A stretch of DNA of 53,686 bases from a virus. The DNA lies in IMG/VR virus record IMGVR_UViG_3300014491_000004, positions 1-53,686 of that record; one strand, given 5' to 3'. Shown here piece by piece: positions 9,729-17,671 of this stretch. Under the pieces are notes generated by a model. It worked only from the letters and a program-made list of their open reading frames with translations. It did no database searches and was not told where the DNA came from. Every line of letters begins with the position of its first letter. The stretch's first letter is position 1. The position numbers and the translations under genes are program-made.

Positions 9729-12700
9729 TTAAACCTCTTCAAACAACTCTCTTTGTACCGGGGGAAACGCATCCCGCAATAGTTGGGCGTACTCTATTTC
9801 TCCCAAATAAGAGTCATCCCACTTAAGCTTTGGATCCTTCCAATTATCATCATCCCAATGAATTACGTAATGGATTACTCCTCTGGTATCCCTATATACT
9901 TTCACAACTGTACCTTTATAAATCTTTTCCCTATTCCATTCATCTGGTTGATATACAATACGCTCTCCCTGCACCCATTTTCGCTTAGTTGCTGCTTCTT
10001 TAAATAGTTCACTTTGTTGCGGTGTAATTTTATCCATTATCTCCTTATCTGCCTCTTCCGCTATATCGCTACTACCGTTCATCCACTCTTTAGGATTACG
10101 CCAACGAATTACGTAATGTCTTTCCCCGGTATTTTTATCTCTGTAACGACCTATAACTACGCCATTCCAAACGTTTGGATCAAAAATTCCTTTATACCGG
10201 ACATGTTCCCCTATCCTCCATTTCCACCCCGATGCATCTTTGAATATATTTATTTGGGCTAAGTCTAAACTATGTTCCGGTGTCTTAGTTTTATACTTAT
10301 CCCCATGATATTTGATTTTACCATTTCCCCAGTCTAACCAGCCGTCCCACTCAATTATATAAATCTTTTCCCCAGGGTAAAAAAATCCTTCTTGGCGCAT
10401 TTGAGTATATTTTTTTTGTACCCTACCCAAATCCCCGTAATGTGTATGTATTACCCTATCCCCAATTGCATACTTAAATCCAGCGGATGATTTCTCAAAG
10501 GGCAGTTCTTCCTGCGTTGATCTTAACCATTTTTCTAGAATAGCGAATGATGTAGAATTTACCAACTTACCGTCAAAATCCATCCTACGAGTGTCCCATG
10601 TAATGTTATAGTAATTACTCTCCTTGCCCCGCAGTCTAAAGGTTACTGTACCCCTTCTGTTAAGCCCTTGAACTACATCTTGAACTTCATCCCCCACTTG
10701 AAATTTGTAAGCTCGGGCACTGGTTTTTTCTTCGTCAAACATCTGCATCTGCTGAGGGTGAGGGCGTAAGTCCCCTTCCGATACTTTATTACGCTTTGAA
10801 GCCTGGTGAGGATTTTCATCAAACAAATCTAATTGCATGGGGCGCAAACTTTTTTCCATTGCACGCTGTTCTACTGGTTTTTCCATACCCAAACGACCTA
10901 GTTTGGCATCCCAAAGGACTATATATTGATATCCGCGTTGAAAGATAAGTTTTTTTATAGTTCCAAAAAATAAAATATGTGGTAATAAATGGTTATACCA
11001 GCGAACTCTATCCCCCACTTTAAACTTATGACGCCTGGAGGCTTGTACCCTACCCGATTCTTCGTCAAACAAGTCTAACTGCACGGAGCGTAAATTTACT
11101 TCCTTTGCTGGCAAACTAAAAGGTTTGGTACAGGAATCATCGTTTGGTATCGCGTCCCACAAAACTTCGTATTCATACCTACCTTTGTGATTGCGTTTTG
11201 TTATAGTTCCTATACATATGCTACCTAGCATATGTCTAACTCTATCCCCTACTCTGAATTTGAACTTAGCGGTAGCGGTTTTAAACAAACTCTGCTGAGC
11301 TGGCATCAAAGTACGATCTAATTCCCAAGCCGTATAATAATGTTCAAGAGCACCTGTGACTACATTTGTCCAGTACCATCGCACTCTGTACCAAATATCC
11401 CTAGCATCAATATCAAGCTCTTCTACTTCCCCAGATAGCAATTGATCATCTGAAAAGTATTTTATGACCTTGTCTCCTTTACGGAATCTATGTTTTGTGG
11501 AGCCTTCCTTGAATAATTCTTGCTGAGCCGGATTTAGTCTATCTTCAACAATCCAACCTTCATAAAATTCTGGTTCTGTCCAGGTTACAAGGCATAGTAC
11601 CTGTGCTTCCCCGGAACCCCACCTTTTTCCCCATCGAATTTCTTTTATCTCACCTGGTATAACACATTGTTTAGAAAATTTACTAATAGCAAGTAGGGGA
11701 TATTTTCTTACAACATAATCCCCTACTCGAAATTTCCATTTCGTAGAACTTTCCTTGAACAGATCTTGCTGCAACGGTTTTATCTCGTTTTCCCGCCAAG
11801 CGTTGGTTCCTCCCCTTCTATCATCATAAGGATCTCGCCATTTGACTACATATAGCAAGGAGGAAACCTCTTTTGACCATCTGCAACTTAATATTTCCCC
11901 TATAGCATCAACATTTGAACTCCAGCTGTTTGAGCCCCTAGATAATAGCCAGTCAGGTACATTAACTATAACTTTATCCCCCTTTTTAAATTTTTGTCTT
12001 GTGGATGAGAGTCGCTGACCTTTCCATCCCTTACCTTTCATCTCATCTGGATCTTCATCCACATCATAAGGAAGTCCTTTGTGGAGATGAGGCTTACCCT
12101 CTTCATGTAGCTGTTCTATCTTCGTTTCTTCTTGTTGTGTTAAGTCTTGAATCGCTTCCACTTCTTCATCTTCGGGGGACATCTTTTCATAGTGCTCCGG
12201 TAGGCGCATCCAAGCAGGTGTAGTTTCTTCCTCTTCTTCCAAAGATACAGGCTCTGTGGCCGGTTGATCCCGCTGAATTTCGTCTTCTTGATGCTCGTTT
12301 CCTTTTTCTTCTAGCTCCTTTTCATGGAGTAATCTAGTTTCTTCTTCATCTTGCAGCTTCTGAAGCAGACGATCCTTGACCTTTTTATCTTTAGTATCGT
12401 GAATCTTTTCTAGTTCTCTCTTTTCCTTCATCTCCTTCTGCTTCTCTTGGAGTTCTTGAGGAATTTTTTCTACCCTATCTTTCTTGTTACGGATTTCACG
12501 CTCACGCAAAATCTTTACAATATTATGCTGCACCGAGGGCAGGATCCTCTCGAACACACAATGAATATGTTTGCAGATTACATAGTTGCCCCTCAAATCC
12601 AGACGCTCTTTTGGAGCTTGAAGCAAGGGGCGAGTTGGAGGGAGTAATCCATCTCGCTGATGAAGGTTCCATTGCGCTCCCCACATTAAAAATGCTGGAC

Positions 12701-13604
12701 AGCTGCAATTGCATTTAACATCTAAGTCATTTGCCCGTTGACTATCTGCTATTTTTGTAACATCAAACTGCACTCTAACATCGTGACCCGCAGGATCGCT
12801 ATCTTCCTTGTTACACTTGACATTGTAATGGAGAGATAAAGTCTTGGGGTTAGAATCAATTAAAGTAGGAGTACAACCAGGACGATATTTTTTTGAGAAT
12901 TGGTTTGTCTGTCTTACTATATCAGGAAGAGATATGGCTGTTTTCATCATATCTTGACTAGCCCTGGGGTTAAACAAGTTACGCTGTTGTGCAAGTGGGA
13001 TTAACACCGAGGAATATGATATATTGTTCTCATTCAATTTATCCCATTTAACTTCTACTACAAGCTCGGGCCGATTTTTTACTTTTCTTAAAATTCCTGT
13101 TATAGTACCTTCTTGAGCATAGTCGTAAACCCAACACACTCTTGTACCCACGGCAAAAGTCTCCCGCAAAGCTCTTTCCTCTTTACCTATAGCGGCTGAT
13201 TTATCAAATAATTCTCCTTGAGGTTCTACAGGAACTAGGTAATTGGGCGAATACCAGTCGAGACCAAACTTTTTTTCCGTCCAGGCAGAATAGTCCCAAA
13301 TAACCCCAACTTCCATTGTTTTATCTCTATTATTATATTGAAGCTCCTTTACCGTACCCAGAAAATCATATGTTTTCCCAGAAGTATCATTAATATGAAT
13401 AAACCTCTTTACTTTAGTACCGGGAGCAAATTTTTGACGAAAAGCTCTTTCCTCTTTACCCATAGCTGCGGTTTTTGGATCCTCGAATATTTCCCCCGTA
13501 GCAAATTTATCCCTTAACTCAGCTTGCTTTTCTCGGTGCTCTATGTGGCGTAGGGCAGCGGTGAGCGGGATTGTGATGTATTTGGAAGCATCGACCATGG
13601 ACAA
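9729..13604 (-). CDS. Giant tandem SH3-like-module protein with a QxxLF peptide after each module
   Basis: A 1291-aa protein of unknown family. Two modules (residues 48-133, 137-211) are followed by a SWIM-like zinc motif (CNCSCP at 298-303 with CKH at 344-346), a charged coiled coil (365-500) and nine further modules up to the C-terminus. Each module has the pattern KF..GD.V....G.(V/I)......V.W, as in KOW/Tudor/SH3-like barrels. Each ends in a Q-rich peptide: QGELF 129, QRNLF 207, QQDLF 612, QQELF 694, QQSLF 770, QLDLF 842, QLDLF 924, QMQMF 952, QEELPF 1031, QINIF 1117, QSELF 1197, QRELF 1284. QLDLF and QxxLxF are the known bacterial beta-clamp-binding pentamer and hexamer consensus. The start may be TTG 13604 (GAGGG at good spacing) or ATG 13598. 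Confidence 0.7.
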   Translation of the reverse strand: MSMVDASKYITIPLTAALRHIEHREKQAELRDKFATGEIFEDPKTAAMGKEERAFRQKFAPGTKVKRFIHINDTSGKTYDFLGTVKELQYNNRDKTMEVGVIWDYSAWTEKKFGLDWYSPNYLVPVEPQGELFDKSAAIGKEERALRETFAVGTRVCWVYDYAQEGTITGILRKVKNRPELVVEVKWDKLNENNISYSSVLIPLAQQRNLFNPRASQDMMKTAISLPDIVRQTNQFSKKYRPGCTPTLIDSNPKTLSLHYNVKCNKEDSDPAGHDVRVQFDVTKIADSQRANDLDVKCNCSCPAFLMWGAQWNLHQRDGLLPPTRPLLQAPKERLDLRGNYVICKHIHCVFERILPSVQHNIVKILREREIRNKKDRVEKIPQELQEKQKEMKEKRELEKIHDTKDKKVKDRLLQKLQDEEETRLLHEKELEEKGNEHQEDEIQRDQPATEPVSLEEEEETTPAWMRLPEHYEKMSPEDEEVEAIQDLTQQEETKIEQLHEEGKPHLHKGLPYDVDEDPDEMKGKGWKGQRLSSTRQKFKKGDKVIVNVPDWLLSRGSNSWSSNVDAIGEILSCRWSKEVSSLLYVVKWRDPYDDRRGGTNAWRENEIKPLQQDLFKESSTKWKFRVGDYVVRKYPLLAISKFSKQCVIPGEIKEIRWGKRWGSGEAQVLCLVTWTEPEFYEGWIVEDRLNPAQQELFKEGSTKHRFRKGDKVIKYFSDDQLLSGEVEELDIDARDIWYRVRWYWTNVVTGALEHYYTAWELDRTLMPAQQSLFKTATAKFKFRVGDRVRHMLGSICIGTITKRNHKGRYEYEVLWDAIPNDDSCTKPFSLPAKEVNLRSVQLDLFDEESGRVQASRRHKFKVGDRVRWYNHLLPHILFFGTIKKLIFQRGYQYIVLWDAKLGRLGMEKPVEQRAMEKSLRPMQLDLFDENPHQASKRNKVSEGDLRPHPQQMQMFDEEKTSARAYKFQVGDEVQDVVQGLNRRGTVTFRLRGKESNYYNITWDTRRMDFDGKLVNSTSFAILEKWLRSTQEELPFEKSSAGFKYAIGDRVIHTHYGDLGRVQKKYTQMRQEGFFYPGEKIYIIEWDGWLDWGNGKIKYHGDKYKTKTPEHSLDLAQINIFKDASGWKWRIGEHVRYKGIFDPNVWNGVVIGRYRDKNTGERHYVIRWRNPKEWMNGSSDIAEEADKEIMDKITPQQSELFKEAATKRKWVQGERIVYQPDEWNREKIYKGTVVKVYRDTRGVIHYVIHWDDDNWKDPKLKWDDSYLGEIEYAQLLRDAFPPVQRELFEEV

Positions 13605-13649
13605 AATTAGCCCTCATCATATATTCCAAAAGATTGTTAGCTAAGGGGG

Positions 13650-13979
13650 TTACCAAGCAAATGGGCTAGAATTGCCTTCACCGAAAAATGTGATGCGGAT
13701 TTTTCCCATATCTCCGGAGCAAAATCCTAAAATCATCAGGTTCCGGATAATTCTCATTTTGGCATATTTCCTGAATTCGCTTAAAGTCAGATTGGCTTTG
13801 AGGTTGTTGCAATAGCCACACGCGGGAACAAGATTTTCATCGGTATTTTTACCACCGCGGCTGCGGGGCTTGGCGTGATCAATGGTAAGTTCTTCTGGTT
13901 TGGCACCACAGTACCAACACCTACCTTGACATTTTTTTGATGCTCTTACCCATTGATTTTTTCGGGGGGATCGAATCAT
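13650..13979 (-). CDS. HNH endonuclease, small free-standing type
   Basis: A 109-aa protein. CWYCGAKPEELTIDHAKPRSRGG followed by NLVPACGYCNNLKAN is a clear HNH nuclease: CxxC, the central DH, the Asn and a second CxxC that holds structural zinc. The C-terminal 35 residues carry no DNA-binding repeat. It lies in the endonuclease-invaded block between the 1291-aa gene and a small repeat-bearing gene. It is likely a free-standing homing-type endonuclease; packaging-associated HNH proteins look similar, but no terminase is nearby. No convincing Shine-Dalgarno is seen before the ATG. Confidence 0.75.
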   Translation of the reverse strand: MIRSPRKNQWVRASKKCQGRCWYCGAKPEELTIDHAKPRSRGGKNTDENLVPACGYCNNLKANLTLSEFRKYAKMRIIRNLMILGFCSGDMGKIRITFFGEGNSSPFAW

Positions 13980-13989
13980 TGAAGACTGT

Positions 13990-14454
13990 TCATATAGTTT
14001 TGTCTAAGCCCATTCTACGCCTAAATTCCGGATCATCGGTAGAACTTTCCTTGGGAACAGCTTTTCCTCGTTTGACAGATGGGGTAAATTCTTCTTCAGC
14101 AAAGCCTTGTTTCTTGACGGGGGGACTGCCTTGGGGACTGCCTTGGGGACTGCCTTGGGGACTGCCTTGGGGACTGCCTTGGAGTTTAGCGATAGGCTCT
14201 GATGATGTTTTAGGGGCTTTAGGGACGACTTTAGGTGCAGATGGGGCTTGGACTACTTCTTGAATAAATTCGCTCTTTACAAGGGCTGCTAAGCCCAATT
14301 GAGTCTGTTTTACAGCTTTTATAATCTCCCCATTTCGATATACAGTAAGCCGGTTAGCGTTTCCAATATCATGAACCAGAATATCTCCTACTTTAACGAA
14401 AAATCCAAAATCGGCAAAGTGGATTGGGGACTTAACTAGATAATTTTTTTGCAT
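13990..14454 (-). CDS. Hypothetical protein with five GSPQ repeats
   Basis: A 154-aa protein. Residues 1-70 are ordered: FFVKVGDILVHDIGNANRL and VYRNGEIIKAVKQTQLG suggest a small barrel, distantly like the SH3-type modules of the neighbouring 1291-aa protein. A Pro/Ala-rich linker and five tandem QGSP units (DNA repeat 14121-14180) follow, then a basic tail ending FRRRMGLDKTI. It probably belongs to the virion set, with the repeat acting as a flexible spacer. Function unknown. Confidence 0.55.
   Translation of the reverse strand: MQKNYLVKSPIHFADFGFFVKVGDILVHDIGNANRLTVYRNGEIIKAVKQTQLGLAALVKSEFIQEVVQAPSAPKVVPKAPKTSSEPIAKLQGSPQGSPQGSPQGSPQGSPPVKKQGFAEEEFTPSVKRGKAVPKESSTDDPEFRRRMGLDKTI
14121..14180. 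repeat. Five perfect tandem copies of a 12-bp unit
   Basis: The unit ggggactgcctt is repeated without error at 14121, 14133, 14145, 14157 and 14169. On the minus strand it encodes a four-residue Gln-Gly-Ser-Pro repeat in frame. Perfect identity points to recent slippage, so copy number is likely to vary between isolates. Confidence 0.95.
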
Positions 14455-14469
14455 GCAATCTCCCTCTAC

Positions 14470-16212
14470 TTAAATACTGGGAATTGGCCAGTTTTGAAAG
14501 TTGAAGGAATACCTCCTCTTACCACTATCCCAAATCCTGTACCAGCCTTTGGCTTCCGCAGCAGATTTTTCATTAATTCCGGCTTTCACTCTCATGGCAT
14601 ATTTGGATACACGCCTACTTCCGTTCGTGTATGAAAAGTTGGGTTTTATTTCTTCTTCAAAATCAAACCCCAACTTTTCATATAGATTTCCCGTATGAAA
14701 TCTATTATCAGAAAATGTAATAATACGTTTGAATCCCATAGCTTTTAATTTTGGGATAGATAAGTTAAGAGCTTTCTCATGCGGGTTCCAAGCTTTATAT
14801 TGATGATCCCAGCAAGCTCTGTGCCATAACACAGTACCTTCTTCCCGCTTCATGAAGACCCAAACACCCACTATCTGCCCTTTATATTTGGCGGTAACTG
14901 TTAAGCATCCAGAGGCAGCCCCAAGATAATGATATTGATCAAGAAAAGCACGAGCATCGGATGGGATTTTATCAAATATCTCATAAGTAGGTTTAATTCT
15001 TTTTTTACGGGTAGGAGATAAAATTTCCTGTATTTGAGCTTTGATGATACTTTGTTTAGTTTCCCATTCATCTGAATATATTTGAATCAAACGATCCTTA
15101 CGGGATTTAGCTAATAGGTATTTCTCCCAGTCATTTTTATTGGGGTTCTTATACTTTTCACTATGCCAAATAAGACCATGATATTCAATAGCTAACTTTT
15201 TTGCTGGGACATATACATCATATGACCTGCGACTATTGAGTAATGGGTAACAAGCAGGTAAGGTATCAGGAGATAATAAAGTTACAAAGTTTCTTACCTC
15301 TGATTCTTTTGAAAACTCACTTTGTCCTATTTGCTGGCACCCACATGAACGAGTACTACCATCATTTACATCGGCTAATCTTGCTGATATTTTATTACCA
15401 CAAGCACAAATAAATTGAAGTTTTTTGTTAGACATAGGAGGATATTCTCCTTTTTGTCCTTGTATTAAAGAAAGATTACCCCATTTGAGGGTTCCCCAGT
15501 AACCTGTAGAAAAATAATTACACTCCCCGCAGGATTGTTGATATCCTTGTGTGACATGACCAAATTGTATTTTTTTAACTTTCCCACACATACACAAAAA
15601 TGAAAATTTTTTTGATGAAAAAGGATGTAGCGTTTCTGGAAAATTAAAATCATGTAGTTTTAATTTACCCCAGCGTTTCCTATACCAGTATTTTTTGTTT
15701 TTTTGGTTACATCTACCACAACTCTTAGTATCCCCTTTTGTTACATTTTGAAAAATTGCCATATGTGTATTGCCGCAATCACATAAAAATTTAAATTTTT
15801 TATTGGAGCTAGCCCCCCACTCAGTAGGCAAATTCTCCTCTTGTATCAACTTTAACTTACCAAATTTTTGATTGATCCATGTGCTTTGAGATTGATAAGT
15901 ACATTTCCCACAGCTTTTAGTGTTTCCACTACTTACCGCTTGAAATTTCATGTATATCGATCGAGAACAAGTGCATACAAAACAAAATTTGTTGTGAGAA
16001 TTTTTAGGCAATTCAACAGGTAAGTTTTGCCTGGTATCAAGTTTCAAATGACCAAAGGATTGGTCTAACCAGTAATTTATAGGTTTGTAAGAGCATTTTC
16101 CGCAGGTTTTAGTTTTAGCTAAATTTCCATAAAGTATGTTGGATTTCCTGCCGCATTGGCATAGCACGGCTATTTTTGTACGAGACAACGGAAATTTTTG
16201 AGTAACTAGCAT
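14470..16212 (-). CDS. EDxHD (Vsr-like) homing endonuclease with five zinc modules
   Basis: A 580-aa protein. The N-terminal 290 residues hold five degenerate repeats of the form W....FGKLKL...F.C.CG........G.TKSCG.C, each likely a small Cys4 zinc element for DNA contact. The middle (about 310-390) reads YDVYVPAKKLAIEYHGLIWHS...LIQIYSDEWE, the catalytic core of the EDxHD family related to Vsr nucleases (I-Bth0305I type). The C-terminal 170 residues, FDKIPSDARAFLDQYHYLGAA.., resemble a GNAT-like domain often fused to these enzymes. It would cleave a phage target allele and spread its own gene. It lies between virion genes, 111 bases downstream of a second endonuclease gene. Confidence 0.75.
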   Translation of the reverse strand: MLVTQKFPLSRTKIAVLCQCGRKSNILYGNLAKTKTCGKCSYKPINYWLDQSFGHLKLDTRQNLPVELPKNSHNKFCFVCTCSRSIYMKFQAVSSGNTKSCGKCTYQSQSTWINQKFGKLKLIQEENLPTEWGASSNKKFKFLCDCGNTHMAIFQNVTKGDTKSCGRCNQKNKKYWYRKRWGKLKLHDFNFPETLHPFSSKKFSFLCMCGKVKKIQFGHVTQGYQQSCGECNYFSTGYWGTLKWGNLSLIQGQKGEYPPMSNKKLQFICACGNKISARLADVNDGSTRSCGCQQIGQSEFSKESEVRNFVTLLSPDTLPACYPLLNSRRSYDVYVPAKKLAIEYHGLIWHSEKYKNPNKNDWEKYLLAKSRKDRLIQIYSDEWETKQSIIKAQIQEILSPTRKKRIKPTYEIFDKIPSDARAFLDQYHYLGAASGCLTVTAKYKGQIVGVWVFMKREEGTVLWHRACWDHQYKAWNPHEKALNLSIPKLKAMGFKRIITFSDNRFHTGNLYEKLGFDFEEEIKPNFSYTNGSRRVSKYAMRVKAGINEKSAAEAKGWYRIWDSGKRRYSFNFQNWPIPSI

Positions 16213-16260
16213 AATAAGTCTATATAGACAATACTCAAAAATTTGTTAGTAAAATTTTAG

Positions 16261-16296
16261 GGTAAAAAGAAAGGCGAACTTTTTAGGTTCGCCTTT
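16261..16296 (-). terminator. Rho-independent terminator after the HNH/NUMOD3 endonuclease gene
   Basis: On the minus strand, AAAGGCGAAC and GTTCGCCTTT form a perfect 10-bp stem (16270-16296) with a short A-rich loop, followed by CTTTTT (16261-16269). It stands in the same position, relative to a shared 39-bp sequence, as the terminator behind the capsid gene. Confidence 0.8.
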
Positions 16297-16332
16297 AAAG
16301 ATAAGCAGTTGAAAATAAGTAGTTTAGTTCTC
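16294..16332. repeat. 39-bp direct repeat, copy 1 (3' end of the endonuclease gene)
   Basis: A perfect 39-bp match to 17633-17671, the 3' end of the major capsid gene and its downstream sequence. A second shared block, gttaacagtaagtct, lies at 16339-16353 here and 17702-17716 there. Together they copy the end of the capsid coding region with an internal deletion. Confidence 0.95.
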
Positions 16333-17517
16333 TCCAGTGTTAACAGTAAGTCTTTGAACCTGTATTTCTGATGTTTTCTTGGTGTGGAATGCTTTCAGAC
16401 TTTCGGAGCGCTTGAGTCTCGTCGCTTCCGATTGCGTTTTTCCCTCAAGGGATTTTGATATCTTGTCGCGGGTGGCGGCGTCCCGTTCCTTGCCAAAGAA
16501 CACATGGTTCTCGCCACGGGGACGGGCGGCGTCAAGCGCGGCTACGCCTTCCGGGTTGCTGGCATAAAATTCCTTGTGCGATTCTGACATATTATCTTTG
16601 GTTTCTTTGGTATGGGACTTGCCAAGCATAGTCAGACCGTTGGTAGGTACAATGCCCTTCATTGATTCGGAACGAGCTTGACGAGATTCGTCGGACCATT
16701 GCCAGTGTTTGCCTTTGGCGATTGAGATTCCCTGACCGACAGGGTGGGTAGATGGCTGCGGTCGTCCTTTTAGGGTCTTGCTGATCTTCGCTGCAACTTC
16801 AGGTGGACAGCCTAAGATACGACGGTGATGCTGGTCGCCCCTGGGCATGTAGGAATAGGCATCGTCTTTGGTTTGTTCTTTTTCATGCCGCTCAGTGATG
16901 GCTTTACTGATAGCCGTTTTGGTTTCGTCGGTTTGTAAGTTCTTACCAAGAACGTATCCGCTCTGTAGATAAACCGCCATCTCGCTAAGTAGGATACGGT
17001 GCTGTTCCACGCCACGCATCACCCATACACGCTTAGGGACACCCGTCGTCCAGCCGAGGGCGACGTATGATTCGACTTGGTCTGGCGGGCACACCGAACA
17101 TTCTTTCTCGGTGCGGTAGATTCTGACCCAGCCTTTGATAGTTGACTCCACGCCTTGGGCGCGGGCTTCCTCGTAAGCTTTGGCTACATCCTTAACCAGC
17201 GCCTCGTCGAAATTCTGTTCCACGAGTTCCACGTAGCGCAAGCCAACCATGAGAATGAACGCGGCACGCGCAGCGGAGACACCCGGAAGAGCCCTGTAGA
17301 GGTAGTAGTGCGCCAGCAGATGGTCGGCGGGTCGGAGGTCAATCCTGTTCCATGAGTGGGTTTGGAAAGATTTGTAGTCCGGAAACACAGCTTGCGGCAG
17401 GATATGGTGCCTGTCGAACAGCCCTGTTGGTTGTGGGGTCTCTTCCAAGAAGCTGATGTAGCGATCCAGCCAAAACGGGTTGTGATCTAGTTTCGCCAGA
17501 ATAGTTTTGATATCCAT
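16324..17517 (-). CDS. HNH homing endonuclease with NUMOD3-type repeats and a capsid-derived C-terminus
   Basis: A 397-aa protein from ATG 17517, chosen because GGAGGGCGAT precedes it. DRHHILPQAVFP with DLRPADHLLAHYYLY (about 40-80) is the HNH-like catalytic region, close to that of the protein at 19637-20551. Residues 215-385 hold NUMOD3-type DNA-binding repeats (ISKTLKGRPQ, SESMKG, TKETKDNMSESHK, KISKSLEGKTQSEATRLKRSESLK). The last residues, VQRLTVNTGEN, reproduce the capsid protein end VQRLTVN...NTGEN. By eye it is more GC-rich than its flanks and has its own promoter and terminator, so it looks like a recently inserted self-contained mobile unit downstream of the capsid gene. Confidence 0.8.
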   Translation of the reverse strand: MDIKTILAKLDHNPFWLDRYISFLEETPQPTGLFDRHHILPQAVFPDYKSFQTHSWNRIDLRPADHLLAHYYLYRALPGVSAARAAFILMVGLRYVELVEQNFDEALVKDVAKAYEEARAQGVESTIKGWVRIYRTEKECSVCPPDQVESYVALGWTTGVPKRVWVMRGVEQHRILLSEMAVYLQSGYVLGKNLQTDETKTAISKAITERHEKEQTKDDAYSYMPRGDQHHRRILGCPPEVAAKISKTLKGRPQPSTHPVGQGISIAKGKHWQWSDESRQARSESMKGIVPTNGLTMLGKSHTKETKDNMSESHKEFYASNPEGVAALDAARPRGENHVFFGKERDAATRDKISKSLEGKTQSEATRLKRSESLKAFHTKKTSEIQVQRLTVNTGEN

Positions 17518-17533
17518 ATCGCCCTCCAAGACT

Positions 17534-17561
17534 ATAATACCATGTATTTAGAAAATATCAA
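17534..17561 (-). promoter_or_regulatory. Sigma70-like promoter of the endonuclease gene
   Basis: Minus strand: TTGATA (17556-17561), a 16-bp spacer ending in TGG (extended -10), then TATTAT (17534-17539). GGAGGG and the ATG follow within about 20 bases. It implies expression independent of the late virion transcript. Confidence 0.65.
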
Positions 17562-17599
17562 TAATTGAAAATGTAAAAATTAAAAAACCATTTACTGAG

Positions 17600-17635
17600 C
17601 AAAAGAAAACGGCTGACCTTGTGGGCCAGCCGTTT
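17600..17635 (-). terminator. Rho-independent terminator after the major capsid gene
   Basis: Minus strand: AAACGGCTGGCC pairs with GGTCAGCCGTTT (12 bp with one G-U pair, 17607-17635), followed by TCTTTT. It limits readthrough from the capsid gene into the endonuclease gene. Confidence 0.8.
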
Positions 17636-17671
17636 AAAGATAAGCAGTTGAAAATAAGTAGTTTAGTTCTC
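17633..17671. repeat. 39-bp direct repeat, copy 2 (3' end of the capsid gene)
   Basis: Perfect copy of 16294-16332. Here it spans the last codons of the capsid gene, its stop and the start of the terminator. Confidence 0.95.

Noticed and set aside
13937-14263. 108-aa plus-strand ORF with repeated Trp-Gly-Leu-Pro units
   Set aside because: Antisense of the GSPQ repeat; the repeat makes any frame look periodic.
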